Counted from the stretch's first letter, positions 31,847 to 41,847 are shown. The stretch is DNA of 48,213 nucleotides from Bacillota bacterium (GCA_014360195.1 JACIXY010000018.1:15460-63672), one strand, 5' to 3'. The notes: generated from the sequence alone by a model not told the origin. A program made the numbers and translations.

Positions 31847-31876
31847 TCGGGGGTGGCTCGTCCACGCCGACCCGGA

Positions 31877-32062
31877 TCATAAGCAGAAGGTGATGGCGTC
31901 TTCGATGAGGTTCGGGTCGATGTTCGCGGTGTAAGGCTGGATGTCCACGAACACAGGCTTCCGCCTCTCATAACAGATGCGGTTGCCAGACGCGACGAAG
32001 CTGAACAGGACCTGGCTCGACAGGTTCGCCCTGAAGCGCGTCACCAGGCTGCACGGGGTCAC
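31877..32062 (-). pseudogene. DegT/DnrJ/EryC1 aminotransferase, internal fragment
   Basis: [20 protein letters not shown] followed by [20 protein letters not shown] matches the N-terminal third of the cofactor domain of DegT aminotransferases. A stop follows (ITFCL). About 200 residues between this and the C-terminal fragment are absent, so the gene is dead. Confidence 0.75.
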
Positions 32063-32706
32063 GTCCGCGCCTGCGCCACGGCATCCAGGAATAGTCTCGC
32101 CCTTTCGGCAAGTTCATCCCATTTCCTCTCAGCCACGAGTTTCTTGTCCACCATCGCGGTCCCGACCCCGAGGAAGCACGCTCCTGCCTTTATGAACTCC
32201 CCGGCATTCGTCAGGTCAATCCCTCCTGTTGGACTGAGAAGCACCTGGGGGAGAGGACCTTTAACGTCCCTGAGATATGCAGGTCCGAGCTTGGTCGCCG
32301 GGAACACTTTGACTACGTCTGCTCCCGCCTCCCACGCTGCAAGTATCTCAGTGGGCGTGAACGCACCGGGGACGACTATCTTGCTGTATCGTTTGCATAC
32401 GGCAATGACGTCTCTATTGAGAACGGGACCGACGACGAACTCTGCTCCCGCGAGAATCGCCAACCTCGTAGTCTCAGGGTCAAGAACTGAGCCGACTCCT
32501 ACCAACACCTCGTCCTTGAATCTCTTGGACGCCTGCCGTATCACATCTATCGCATCGGGAGTCGTCATGGTAATCTCAACGGCCCTGAGCCCGCCTTGAC
32601 GCAGGGCCGCGACAACATCCACAAGCAACTCCGCGCTCCGTGCTCTTATGACCGCCACCACCCCCGTCTCGATCATCAACTGAAGCCTCTGCTCCTTCTC
32701 GGTCAC
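32059..32706 (-). CDS. KDPG/KHG-type 2-keto-3-deoxy-aldolase
   Basis: 215 residues from GTG 32706, behind GGAGGG. The class I aldolase motifs are [29 protein letters not shown] and [13 protein letters not shown], with the Schiff-base lysine in VKVFPA. The family splits 2-keto-3-deoxy sugar acids or their phosphates into pyruvate and an aldehyde such as glyceraldehyde-3-phosphate. It is the last gene of the sugar locus, 242 bases after the permease gene. The aldehyde product makes a functional link to AOR2 possible. Confidence 0.88.
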   Translation of the reverse strand: MTEKEQRLQLMIETGVVAVIRARSAELLVDVVAALRQGGLRAVEITMTTPDAIDVIRQASKRFKDEVLVGVGSVLDPETTRLAILAGAEFVVGPVLNRDVIAVCKRYSKIVVPGAFTPTEILAAWEAGADVVKVFPATKLGPAYLRDVKGPLPQVLLSPTGGIDLTNAGEFIKAGACFLGVGTAMVDKKLVAERKWDELAERARLFLDAVAQART

Positions 32707-32948
32707 AGGTATTCCCTCCAATACTCGTGTGCATTTGATACTTAACCGCACTCCCGCACTTCAGCCCATGATTATGGCCCCGGTCTCGGATCTTCGTCAG
32801 CTCTCCATCCAGTGTCTGCTCTTCACCCGGTGGGAGTGCTCCGGCCCTGAACGCCAGCGGAACAGGGCCTTGAGTATGAGACTGTCCGGCCCGTCCCTTC
32901 GGTTTGGAACATCGATCAGCCGTGCCAGGCTGATACTCAATTGCCGAA

Positions 32949-34019
32949 TCAGTAACTCTCGAAAGCTCTTCTCCTCCATTGGTCGAATACCACGACTGAT
33001 ATAATCACTATCCCCATAACGACTCTTTGCCAGAACGCGGACACGTTGAGGAGGTTCAGCCCGTTTGCGAGTATTCCCATAATGACCGCGCCTATCACCG
33101 TACCTACGATCGTACCTTCACCGCCGAAGAGGTTTGTGCCCCCGATCACGACCGCCGCTATCGACTGCAACTCAGCCCCCTCCGCCATGAGAGCATTTGC
33201 GGAGTTGAGGCGCCCTGTCAGCACAAGCCCCGCTACTGCGGCCATCAGACCCATAATTGCGTATATGCAGATCTTGGTTGCCTCAATGTTAATACCTGAT
33301 ACTCTCGCCGCTTCCCTGTTTCCTCCAATTGCGTAAGCAGATCTCCCCAGGACGGTGCGCGTCGTAATTGCCCATCCGGTTACAGCGATTCCGAGAGCAA
33401 CCAGAGCGGCAACCGGGATACCGAGAATATCGCCGCTTCCTATCCATATGAGACCCTCGGGCAAATAGGCCTTGAGAGTTGTAGCCGTAAGGTGGGAAGG
33501 TACGGGCAATCCTCCTGTGACGATGAGAGCGATTCCTCTCGCAGTAGAAAGCATGCCAAGCGTGGCAATGAAGTCCGGTATCTTGCCCTTAGTTATGACA
33601 ACACCGTTGATCAGGCCCGCCATGGTCCCTACGAGTAAAGCCAGGAAAATACCCACCCACATGTTGAGGCCCCAGTACGTCATGGCTACAGCTCCGAAAG
33701 AGGCGGAGAGCGCGAGCAGCGCGCCTACCGAAAGGTCTATCCCTCCTGAAATGATTACCATCGTCTGCCCCACTGCTAGAATGACATTTATCGAGACCTG
33801 GCGGGCGACATTCACCAGATTATTCGTTGTAAGAAAGTACGGGCTAGCAAACGAAAGGTATGTAGAAAGAAGCAACAGGGCTATAATCGGCCCGCCGCGA
33901 AGCAGGCTGGCACCCAGCGTGCTGCGAGTGGCGTATCTTATCGTGCCCTTTCCGTCCGGGCCGGCGTCATCAGACGAGGTAAGCCCGGTGGCAAAACTTC
34001 TTGACCTTGCTTCCTTCAA
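32949..34019 (-). CDS. Ribose-type sugar ABC transporter permease
   Basis: A 356-residue RbsC-family permease with eight to ten membrane segments. Family motifs include VGQTMVIISGGIDLSVGALL, GGNREAARVSGI and IAAVVIGGTNLFGGEGTI. A 35-residue charged N-terminal extension precedes the first segment. It starts 3 bases after the ATPase gene. It imports the sugar delivered by the binding protein encoded upstream. Confidence 0.93.
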   Translation of the reverse strand: MKEARSRSFATGLTSSDDAGPDGKGTIRYATRSTLGASLLRGGPIIALLLLSTYLSFASPYFLTTNNLVNVARQVSINVILAVGQTMVIISGGIDLSVGALLALSASFGAVAMTYWGLNMWVGIFLALLVGTMAGLINGVVITKGKIPDFIATLGMLSTARGIALIVTGGLPVPSHLTATTLKAYLPEGLIWIGSGDILGIPVAALVALGIAVTGWAITTRTVLGRSAYAIGGNREAARVSGINIEATKICIYAIMGLMAAVAGLVLTGRLNSANALMAEGAELQSIAAVVIGGTNLFGGEGTIVGTVIGAVIMGILANGLNLLNVSAFWQRVVMGIVIISVVVFDQWRRRAFESY

Positions 34020-34022
34020 CGT

Positions 34023-35516
34023 TCATCCCCCTATCCCGCTGGCCGTCTTGAGCAACTGCTCTTGTGTAACATCAGACGCCTGGAATTCTGCCACGAACCT
34101 GCCTCCCCGGATCACCAGGATCCTGTCACACATGCCCAGTAACTCTGGCAACTCCGAAGAAATCATGAGAACGCCGATGCCTTGCTGTGCCAATCTACTC
34201 ATAAGCTGGAAGACCTCCGCCTTGGCAGCAACGTCTATGCCTCTTGTAGGCTCGTCGAATATGATGACTCTGGATTTCCTACACATCCATTTCGATAAGA
34301 CGACTTTCTGCTGATTTCCGCCGCTGAGGCGTGCCACCTTTTGCTTAAGACTTGGAGTCCGGATTCTCAAGTCCTTCACAAACCGTTCCGCCATCTCTTC
34401 CTCAAGCTTCCGCTTCAGGAACGAGAACCGGGAGAAGTCTCTGAGGCTGGACAGAGTAACATTGGGAGGGATAGGCATACAAGGCACCAGTCCCTGCCTT
34501 CGATCTTCGGTCAGATAACCGATTCCCAGGCGGATGGCGTCCATCGGAGAACCGATTCTTGCTCTCGCTCCATCGACATAGACCTTGCCCGACTTAGCAC
34601 GCTCCAGGCCGAATAACGTGCGTGCAAGTGTGGTTCTCCCCGAACCCATCAATCCGAATATGCCCACGATCTCCCCGCGCCCGACTTCGAAGCTCAGATC
34701 GTGAAGAACCCCAGAGACACTCAAGTTCTCGACCTGGAGGACCGGCTGGCCGACTGCCGCAGCTGTCTTAGGAAACTGCTCGCTGAGGCTACGTCCTACC
34801 ATCATGGTCACGAGACGATCCTCCGGGGCCTCGTCGACGGAGACGGTCCCTACCTTCCTGCCATCTCTCAGAATCGTTATCCTATCCGCGATCTCCAGGA
34901 CCTCGGCCAGTCGGTGCGAAATATAAATGATAGACATGCCATCCCTCTTCAGGGATCTGATAAGGCCGAACAGCCGCTCACGCTCCCTGTCGGACAGAGC
35001 TGAGGTCGGCTCATCCAATAGTAGAATGTACACGTTCTGGGAGACTACCTTGGCTATCTCCACGAGTTGTTGTTCTGCGACGCTTAGAAGACCGACTTTG
35101 ATTCTGGGGTCTATGTCAAGCCCAAGCTTCTCCAGCTCTGCCCGAGCCATTTCATAAAGCCGTTTCCAGTCTATAGACCCAGACCTATGCCGTGGCCACC
35201 TGCCCAGGAATATGTTCTCAGCAATACTCAAGCTCGAAACAAGACTCAGTTCCTGGTAGACCATACCGATCCCGAGACTGCGGGCGCGGGAGGGACTGCC
35301 TATTTCTACCTCCTTCCCTCGGAGAAGAACCCGCCCAGAGTCCTTATTGAGAGACCCACTCAGTATCTTGACCATTGTGGACTTCCCGGCGCCGTTCTCG
35401 CCCAACAGTGCGTGAACTTCCCCTTGGCAGAGCTGGAAATCCACCTGATCAAGTGCCCTGACGCCTGGGAATTCTTTGGTTATACCTTCCATTACCAAAA
35501 TCGGCACCTGGGGCAT
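34023..35516 (-). CDS. Ribose-type sugar ABC transporter ATPase (two domains)
   Basis: A 497-residue tandem ABC ATPase (RbsA/MglA type). Domain 1: GENGAGKSTMVKIL, LSVAEQQLVEIAK and LLLDEPTSAL. Domain 2: GLMGSGRTT, LSGGNQQKVVLSKW and IFDEPTRGID; the degenerate second Walker A is normal for the family. ATG 35516 is preferred (AGGAGGG, spacing 8) over two upstream in-frame starts. Confidence 0.93.
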   Translation of the reverse strand: MPQVPILVMEGITKEFPGVRALDQVDFQLCQGEVHALLGENGAGKSTMVKILSGSLNKDSGRVLLRGKEVEIGSPSRARSLGIGMVYQELSLVSSLSIAENIFLGRWPRHRSGSIDWKRLYEMARAELEKLGLDIDPRIKVGLLSVAEQQLVEIAKVVSQNVYILLLDEPTSALSDRERERLFGLIRSLKRDGMSIIYISHRLAEVLEIADRITILRDGRKVGTVSVDEAPEDRLVTMMVGRSLSEQFPKTAAAVGQPVLQVENLSVSGVLHDLSFEVGRGEIVGIFGLMGSGRTTLARTLFGLERAKSGKVYVDGARARIGSPMDAIRLGIGYLTEDRRQGLVPCMPIPPNVTLSSLRDFSRFSFLKRKLEEEMAERFVKDLRIRTPSLKQKVARLSGGNQQKVVLSKWMCRKSRVIIFDEPTRGIDVAAKAEVFQLMSRLAQQGIGVLMISSELPELLGMCDRILVIRGGRFVAEFQASDVTQEQLLKTASGIGG

Positions 35517-35580
35517 GTTTTGGTCCCTCCTGTAGACCTCCTGTAGCATAGGTGTGCGACCTTTACGCTGATTTTGGAGT

Positions 35581-35638
35581 CTCAAGCGTGGGAAGAAAGC
35601 CGCATATCCCCAGACATACTCCTCTTCCCACGCTTGAG
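35581..35638 (-). other. Intercistronic stem-loop after the sugar-binding-protein gene
   Basis: A perfect 16-bp inverted repeat, CTCAAGCGTGGGAAGA (35581-35596) and TCTTCCCACGCTTGAG (35623-35638), with a 26-nt loop and no U-tract. It lies between the binding-protein gene and the ATPase gene on the minus strand. Confidence 0.8.
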
Positions 35639-35722
35639 TGCTATTCCGCCAGGCAAGTCGTCAACCGCGCCCGAGGTTTCCTCCACTTGCTTTCCTTATT
35701 CGGAGACCGCCGCTCCTGCGGT

Positions 35723-36865
35723 TTACTTCTTCACTTTGGCCTTTGCTTTGATTTCTTCCCAATCGATCGGTTCAAGTTTGGGAACGGGATAGAAATCATC
35801 CGCGTTGCCCTTGTATTCTGTTCTGGGCCTTATGTCGAATATCCTCGGAACTTCCTGGCCGAGCGCCAACATCACAGCGAACTTGGTCCCGTACCAGCCC
35901 CACTCGGGGAAGCCGTGCCAGGTCTCGGCAATGAGCCTTTCCTCCCGGATCCGGTCGACAGACTCCGGAGTACCATCGTTCGTGAAGACTTTCACCTCTT
36001 TCTGCCTGCCAGCTGCCTCAACCGCCAGCATCGCGCCGAGGCCCATTTCGTTGGAAGCAGCCCATATGAAATTCAGGGTTCCAGGCGGATTAGAGGACAG
36101 GAAGTCTTCAGCTGCCCGTATTCCCTTTTCGCGGTTCCAGTCGGCCGGAAGCGTGCCGACGATCTTGATTCCAGGATACTGGTCTATCACGCTGTGGAAG
36201 CCCCTCAGTCTCGCGACCGAGAAGAAGCCACCGGCTATACCCTCGATTATTGCGCCGCGGGCCTGGATAGCGGCTTTCTCCTGAGCCGTGACAGTTGCGT
36301 ACAGGTCTTGCCACCACTTCAGGTCGAGATAAGTACCCGGTTTCACATCGACTTTTCTCCCGGTCCCCAGAACCCCCGGACCACCGAAGTAATCCAGAAC
36401 AGCGTATGCGGAGATCATCCCGGCAACCGTGTTGTCAAATCCTATGTACGACGCAACGTCTATTCCTTCAATGGGCTCAAGAAGGTTAACAATTATCACC
36501 GGGATTCCGGTCTTGTTTGCTTTCTTGACAGCCGGCTTGATGACCTCGACTTCAATTGGTGAAATGGCGATGACGTCAACGCGTCTCTGGATGAAATCTT
36601 CGATGATGGAGACCTGGTCGGCAAACGCAGTGTGGCTTGCAGGAGCTTGTGCTATGATCTCGACGTTTATGCCATGTTTTCTCGCATCCGCGGCAGCTTT
36701 CTCAAAGTAATCTGTAGCTGTCTTGAACACGCCGGTTATATCAGGCGGTGTCCATCCAACGACGATCTTCTTCGGCAATTCTGCTGCGGGGGCCGTCCAG
36801 GCAAAGACTAGAGCCCCCAGCAGGACCGCTACCAGGAGCCATATAGTCTTTCTCAGGCTTCTCAT
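35723..36865 (-). CDS. Ribose-type sugar ABC transporter substrate-binding protein
   Basis: A 380-residue periplasmic-binding protein (peripla_BP_4 type). Residues 1-28 form a signal peptide (RKTIWLLVAVLLGALVFAW, ending APAAE) with no lipobox. IDVASYIGFDNTVAGMIS and VDVIAISPIEVEVIKPAV are typical of the RbsB family. The ATG has GGAGGACTTGGGGT upstream. The bound sugar is unknown. A strong stem-loop lies between it and the ATPase gene. Confidence 0.92.
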   Translation of the reverse strand: MRSLRKTIWLLVAVLLGALVFAWTAPAAELPKKIVVGWTPPDITGVFKTATDYFEKAAADARKHGINVEIIAQAPASHTAFADQVSIIEDFIQRRVDVIAISPIEVEVIKPAVKKANKTGIPVIIVNLLEPIEGIDVASYIGFDNTVAGMISAYAVLDYFGGPGVLGTGRKVDVKPGTYLDLKWWQDLYATVTAQEKAAIQARGAIIEGIAGGFFSVARLRGFHSVIDQYPGIKIVGTLPADWNREKGIRAAEDFLSSNPPGTLNFIWAASNEMGLGAMLAVEAAGRQKEVKVFTNDGTPESVDRIREERLIAETWHGFPEWGWYGTKFAVMLALGQEVPRIFDIRPRTEYKGNADDFYPVPKLEPIDWEEIKAKAKVKK

Positions 36866-37105
36866 ACCCCAAGTCCTCCTTTGTCTTTAGTAGTTTTAGC
36901 CATACTTCTCAACCGGTCGATCTCTCCTGGCCGACACAAGAGCCTCGCGTCACATCCTGTCATGTCCGAACAGCACGTCCTATCAGGGTCGCCACATGCT
37001 TCCGATTGTTCACCTCCTGCCTCTGAAATACAAACGCAGCGCCGCACCTCAATGCCTTCGGGCCTCGCCTCACCCTGGGCCGCAGTCCATTCCCGGCTGC
37101 CACCG

Positions 37106-38158
37106 TCATGGAAGCACTACCGTTTTCAAGTGTTTGAGCTCTCGCGCACTATCAAATACCCTCTTGATTTCGTTGAGGGTAACCCGCGCTGTAATCACGG
37201 GCTTGATATCGAGCCTGCCGGACGCCAAAATATCAAGGGTCTTGCGGAATTGGTAGATGCTGGAGCGTGTGGTCCCTGTGACCAGAAGTTGTTTGTAATG
37301 TATCAGGTTCGTATTCAAGACCACGTTGTCTTTGCCCCTGGGCAGCCCCCCGAAGAAGTTGACACGCCCTCCGATTGCAGCCAACTCCAATGCTTGCTGC
37401 TGCGCATCGCCAGACGAGCATGCTACAATCACGACATCTGCGCCCCGACCGCAGGTCTTTTCGCTCACCGCCTCTACGAGATCATCCCTCGCCGAATCTA
37501 CGACCACGTCTGCGCCAAGTGCCTTCATGCTTTTCAAGCGATCCTCAATGACATCCCCCACGATCACGGTTTCAGCCCCAGCGAGCTTTGACAACAGAAG
37601 ATGCAACGCGCCGATCGGGCCTGCCCCGATGATCACGACAGTATCCCCGGGCTGGGTCCCGCATGCCTGCATGCCGTTGTAGCAACATGCGAGCGCCTCA
37701 TTCACAGCGGCCTCTTCGTAGGAGACACTTTCAGGGATCCTGCAGACATTCCCGTGCGCCACGGCTTCCGCAGGAAACAATACGTACTCCGCGAATCCCC
37801 CGTCCAAGGAAACGCCTATAGCTTTGTAATCCGGACAAAGATGACCAAAGCCCCGGACGCACTGCGCGCACGTGCCGCACCCGATGTTGGGGGCGACTGT
37901 GACTCTGTCCCCCGGACCGAATGCAGTTACCTTGCTCCCAACTTCCTCGACGTCGCCCGCCAGCTCGTGCCCGAGTATGCGTCCCTTTCCTGAGCCGTCT
38001 ATATCCGGCCTGCTAAACCCGGATGAGAATATCCTCAGATCCGTGCCGCAGACGGCAGCAGCTTTAACCCGGACAAGCATATCACCCGGACCTGCCTGGG
38101 GCGTTGGAACCGTCTCAATTCGGATGTCCCCTGGTCCGTAGAAGACTGCGGCGACCAT
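37106..38158 (-). CDS. Zinc-dependent medium-chain alcohol/polyol dehydrogenase
   Basis: A 350-residue MDR enzyme. Catalytic zinc residues lie in AAAVCGTDLRIF and GHELAGDVEEVG, the four structural zinc cysteines in GCGTCAQCVRGFGHLC, and the NAD fold in VIIGAGPIGALHLLL. Sorbitol, threonine and galactitol dehydrogenases look like this. In this locus it likely oxidises a polyol or sugar hydroxyl to a ketone. 16 bases separate it from the isomerase gene upstream. Confidence 0.9.
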   Translation of the reverse strand: MVAAVFYGPGDIRIETVPTPQAGPGDMLVRVKAAAVCGTDLRIFSSGFSRPDIDGSGKGRILGHELAGDVEEVGSKVTAFGPGDRVTVAPNIGCGTCAQCVRGFGHLCPDYKAIGVSLDGGFAEYVLFPAEAVAHGNVCRIPESVSYEEAAVNEALACCYNGMQACGTQPGDTVVIIGAGPIGALHLLLSKLAGAETVIVGDVIEDRLKSMKALGADVVVDSARDDLVEAVSEKTCGRGADVVIVACSSGDAQQQALELAAIGGRVNFFGGLPRGKDNVVLNTNLIHYKQLLVTGTTRSSIYQFRKTLDILASGRLDIKPVITARVTLNEIKRVFDSARELKHLKTVVLP

Positions 38159-38174
38159 TCCCCCATCTCCTCTT

Positions 38175-39041
38175 CTACACAGCTCTCTCCAGGTCTCGCA
38201 GGCGCTGCAGACTTTCTCGCGCGTACGAGTCCCAAAGAGAGCTGTATCGCTTCATTCTCATCGCTATGTACGGGTCTGGAACCGGGGGAAGGGGCTCAAG
38301 CGTCAGGGCACCCCCATAGCCTATTTCCTTCAGGACCTTCATCATGGCCCCGAAATCAAAGTGCCCACGGCCTACCGCCTGTCGATTGCTGTCGGAAATG
38401 TGCACGTTCACGAGAAGGTCACCGGCTAACCGCACGGCACGCGTAGGGTCGCTTTCTTCTATGTTCATGTGAAACGTGTCGAGGTGGAGTTTAACGGACT
38501 CCGAGCCGACTCCGGAAATGAACCGCATGCCTTGTTCTGCGGTGTTTACGAGATACGTCTCGTATCTGTTGATGGGCTCGATCGCAAGCAAGATCCCCTT
38601 TTCTCCCGCGTACCCCGCGGCCTCGCGGACGGATTCGACAGCGTACGCCCACTCCTTTTGATACGCGTCCTCCCACGTCTCGTCATCATGATGCTCTCCA
38701 ACCGGACGCGTCTTCCCCACGGCAGAGGGTACCACTATGATCAGCCGCGCACCCACGTCTAGGGCGAAGTCGACACACTTCCGCAAGTACGCAACCGCTC
38801 TTTGTCTCACCTCAGGGTCTGGATTCGCGAGGTCTCGCTCGTCGGTAGGCCAGGGATACATCCCGGCAATTGAGAGAACCTCAAGCCCGTACTTGTCGCA
38901 CAATTGCCTGACGTCTGAAAGGCAATATCGATCCGGCTCCCCCATCAGCTCAACCCCATCGAACCCACATTCAGACAGGCGCTTGAATGTCATCTCAAGA
39001 GGCTCATCCCCATAGATCCAGTTGCTGACAGAGTACTTCAT
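38175..39041 (-). CDS. Sugar phosphate isomerase/epimerase (AP-endonuclease-2 TIM barrel)
   Basis: A 288-residue xylose-isomerase-like TIM-barrel protein: FDGVELMGEP, ILLAIEPINRYETYLVN, VKLHLDTFHMNIEE, VHISDSNRQAVGRGHFDF and GALTLEPL. The Glu, Asp, His and Glu of these blocks form the metal site in the family (tagatose/psicose epimerase type). It probably isomerises a ketose or keto-sugar in the pathway. Confidence 0.88.
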   Translation of the reverse strand: MKYSVSNWIYGDEPLEMTFKRLSECGFDGVELMGEPDRYCLSDVRQLCDKYGLEVLSIAGMYPWPTDERDLANPDPEVRQRAVAYLRKCVDFALDVGARLIIVVPSAVGKTRPVGEHHDDETWEDAYQKEWAYAVESVREAAGYAGEKGILLAIEPINRYETYLVNTAEQGMRFISGVGSESVKLHLDTFHMNIEESDPTRAVRLAGDLLVNVHISDSNRQAVGRGHFDFGAMMKVLKEIGYGGALTLEPLPPVPDPYIAMRMKRYSSLWDSYARESLQRLRDLERAV

Positions 39042-39098
39042 CGGAGCCGTCCTCCCCGCAGATTCATCGGATTCGCATCTGTAAAGGGGGGCTGTCGT

Positions 39099-40658
39099 TC
39101 ACGCCCTTGCCTTCGCCGCTCGAATCGTCTCAAAGGAGGGTCCCAATGCCTCAAACAGCCCCTTGTATACCTGCACGTACGGGTAGTACCGCCTGTGAAC
39201 CTCCTGATCCGGGTCTACGCGGTGGACCGGATGCGTAGAAGCCTTCGCCGCGGCAACCAGGTCTTCAAACACGCCCACCGCGTACCCGCCGATCAACGCC
39301 GACCCCCACACCGCTACCTCGCTGCGATCCAGCTGGACGTACGGGATCCCCAGCACGTTCGCCTTGATCTGGTTCCACACAGAACTCTTGGCGCCGCCCC
39401 CTATTACGCGGGCCTCCTTCAGTTCGAGCGCCGGGAAGAGTTCGGTTAGAATGTCAGCGTAATACCGATACTCGTAGGCCACGCCTTCGAGGATCGCTCT
39501 GTAAAGGTGTTCCAGGCTGTGACCCCACGTGAGGCCGACCCAAGCGCCGCGCACCTTGGGGTCGTTGGGAGTAACCCTGCCTCCAAAGTGAGGCAGGAAG
39601 ATGAGGCCGTCTGCGCCGGGCGGTATCGTTGCTGCCTTCTCGTCCAGGAGTGCGTACGCATTCTCTGCAGTACCGGTCCCTTTCGTCATCGACTTGGCCA
39701 GCACCATCTCATCGCGGAACCACTTCAGGCACAGGCCTCCGCCGTTTATGTATGCAATCGGCACCCACAGGTCACGGACCACTGACCTTGCGCACAGGAA
39801 CGTCCGGTGCTTCGTATCTACGACGCGCTGGTTCACGCAAACAGAGAAGACGGATGCGGTGCCTGCCACATCGAAGACCTGCCCGGGCTCAACGATCCCA
39901 GCCCCAAGGGATGTAGCCGCCTGATCTCCTGCTCCAGCTGCGATCGGAATTCCCGAGACCAGCCCGGCGTTGTCCGCAGCCTCGGCCGTGAGCCTGCCGA
40001 CGACCTCGTATGGTGCAACTATCCTCGGCAGCTTCTCGAGCGGAACCCCGAACGCCTCACATATCTCTTCGGACCACCTCAGGTTCTCCGTGTCCCCGAA
40101 TCCTGAGAAATGCAGTTGAGTATAATCAATGAACGCATCAGCGGCCGTAAGCCCCGACATCCGCATGGCCGCGTAGGCCGAAGGAACTACGAACTTGGCT
40201 GTATCCTTGAACGCCTCGGGTTCCTCATGCATCCACCACAGTATCTTCGGACCATGGTCGTACGTTGGTGGGCTTCCGGTTATGGTGAGCACCAGGTCCC
40301 CTGCTTCCTTATTCATCAGGTCTATATATGGCTCGCACCGGGTATCAAGCCACGAATCATACCGAATGGACGCCATCCCGTTCTCGGCTACACCGCCGAT
40401 ACCTGCCATCTGCCCGTCCACTGATACTGCGGCCACGTGTCGAGGGTCGATTCCCGCCTTTTGAACGGCAGCCTTGATGGTACGCAGGCACGAACGGTAC
40501 ATGTCCTCCATATCCTGCTCGACCCAGCCAGCGCGCGGATACACCAGCTTCGACTCCTCGAACGCGTCCCCGAGGAGCCTTCCCGACTGGTCAAATACCG
40601 CTGCTTTCGTTCCCATGGTGCCGATGTCGACACCAATTAAATAGGTCCCCTTACTCAT
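39099..40658 (-). CDS. FGGY-family carbohydrate kinase (xylulokinase-like)
   Basis: A 519-residue FGGY kinase. The N-terminal phosphate loop is IGVDIGTMGTKAAVFD, the substrate region includes VSVDGQMAGIGG, and the ADP site is ARVIGGGAKSSVWNQIKANV. It phosphorylates a ketose or polyol such as xylulose using ATP. 57 bases separate it from the isomerase gene downstream. Confidence 0.92.
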   Translation of the reverse strand: MSKGTYLIGVDIGTMGTKAAVFDQSGRLLGDAFEESKLVYPRAGWVEQDMEDMYRSCLRTIKAAVQKAGIDPRHVAAVSVDGQMAGIGGVAENGMASIRYDSWLDTRCEPYIDLMNKEAGDLVLTITGSPPTYDHGPKILWWMHEEPEAFKDTAKFVVPSAYAAMRMSGLTAADAFIDYTQLHFSGFGDTENLRWSEEICEAFGVPLEKLPRIVAPYEVVGRLTAEAADNAGLVSGIPIAAGAGDQAATSLGAGIVEPGQVFDVAGTASVFSVCVNQRVVDTKHRTFLCARSVVRDLWVPIAYINGGGLCLKWFRDEMVLAKSMTKGTGTAENAYALLDEKAATIPPGADGLIFLPHFGGRVTPNDPKVRGAWVGLTWGHSLEHLYRAILEGVAYEYRYYADILTELFPALELKEARVIGGGAKSSVWNQIKANVLGIPYVQLDRSEVAVWGSALIGGYAVGVFEDLVAAAKASTHPVHRVDPDQEVHRRYYPYVQVYKGLFEALGPSFETIRAAKARA

Positions 40659-40765
40659 GTGGACAAGCCTCGCTATCCGGAGAAGCTTCCGTTGTCAAGA
40701 AATTTGAGCGCGACCTCGAATGGCACCTCGTAGCACCTCGTACCCCAATGCCGCGTGCGCCCGGC

Positions 40766-41800
40766 CTAAACGCGAGACGCTTCGAGCTCAAGAGTGATCG
40801 GCACTCCCTCACGGAGCGAGCGGTTCGCGGCTAGAACCCCCTCCAGAGCCTTCCTGCCGTCAAGCCCAGTGACCAGAGGTTCAGTATCATCGAGAATACA
40901 CTCGACGAAGTGGCTCATCTCATCGACGTATGCTTGCCTGAAGCGCCATTGCCATGATGGCGTTACCGGCCTCAGGCAACCATCCTTGCGACACATGACC
41001 GAAGAACCTTCCTCGATCTGTCCCACCAGGATGACTCCCTTCGTGCCGAGGACCTCGGCTCGTGCGTCATACCCATAGTTATCTGGGCATGTTCCCTCGA
41101 TCACTCCCATGACTCCATTTGCTAGCCTGACGCTTACGACGGCGCTGTCAAGGAAGCCGGGATGCTGTTCGCTGAGGTCACGCCTTGCAAACACGCCGGC
41201 TTCTGCGTAGACCCGCAATAACTCCCCCCGACCGAGCCATCTCACGGTATCGAAATCGTGGCTATTGACCTCCGCCAGGAGGCCATTGCTCTTCTCGAAA
41301 GACAAGTACCAATCTCCCGGAAGACCAGGCCCGCGCCCAACAGACCTGACGAGTATCACGTCACCTATTTCACCCTCGTCGATGAGCCTCTTTGCCTCCC
41401 GAAAGCCGAAATCGAATCTTCTCATGAACCCTATCTGCAGCTTTACCCCTGCCTGCCTGGCGGCATCGATCATTGAGTCGGCTTCGTCGAGAGTGAGGGC
41501 CATCGGTTTCTCACAGAACACGTGCTTCCCTGCCCTGACAGCCGCCACCGCGACCTGGGCATGAGTGAACACCGGGGAAGCTACGCACACTGCGTCAACT
41601 GCTTCGTCTGAAACAGCTTCCAGGTAGTCCGTATAGACCCGCTCCACCTCGAGCTCTTGAGCAGCACGGGCCGCCGAAGCAGGATCTACATCAGCTACTG
41701 CTATAAGTTTGGCGCCTCGAATCCCTGCCTTCAGGTTTCTCGCGTGAACCATCCCTGCACGGCCGACGCCTATCACACAGAACCTGATCTCTCGAGACAA
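40766..41800 (-). CDS. Gfo/Idh/MocA-family oxidoreductase
   Basis: 344 residues from a TTG start at 41800, behind GGGGAGGT; the long upstream in-frame extension overlaps the SDR gene and is rejected. NAD(P)-binding GVGRAGMVHARN and catalytic-site CEKPMALTLDEAD are visible. The family includes inositol and glucose-fructose dehydrogenases. It probably oxidises a sugar or inositol-like ring alcohol; substrate unknown. Confidence 0.88.
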   Translation of the reverse strand: MSREIRFCVIGVGRAGMVHARNLKAGIRGAKLIAVADVDPASAARAAQELEVERVYTDYLEAVSDEAVDAVCVASPVFTHAQVAVAAVRAGKHVFCEKPMALTLDEADSMIDAARQAGVKLQIGFMRRFDFGFREAKRLIDEGEIGDVILVRSVGRGPGLPGDWYLSFEKSNGLLAEVNSHDFDTVRWLGRGELLRVYAEAGVFARRDLSEQHPGFLDSAVVSVRLANGVMGVIEGTCPDNYGYDARAEVLGTKGVILVGQIEEGSSVMCRKDGCLRPVTPSWQWRFRQAYVDEMSHFVECILDDTEPLVTGLDGRKALEGVLAANRSLREGVPITLELEASRV

Positions 41801-41847
41801 CCCTAGGACCTCCCCTCTTCGCGCCGCCTCCCGTTGCTCACGCCCAG

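Noticed and set aside
32797-32979. 60-codon minus-strand frame between permease and aldolase genes
   Set aside because: It overlaps the permease end, matches no family I know, and the region contains a hairpin (32915-32934), so it is more likely untranslated leader.
36862-37047. Small frame upstream of the sugar-binding-protein gene
   Set aside because: It ends inside the start codon of the binding protein and has atypical composition; a leader peptide cannot be excluded but nothing supports it.
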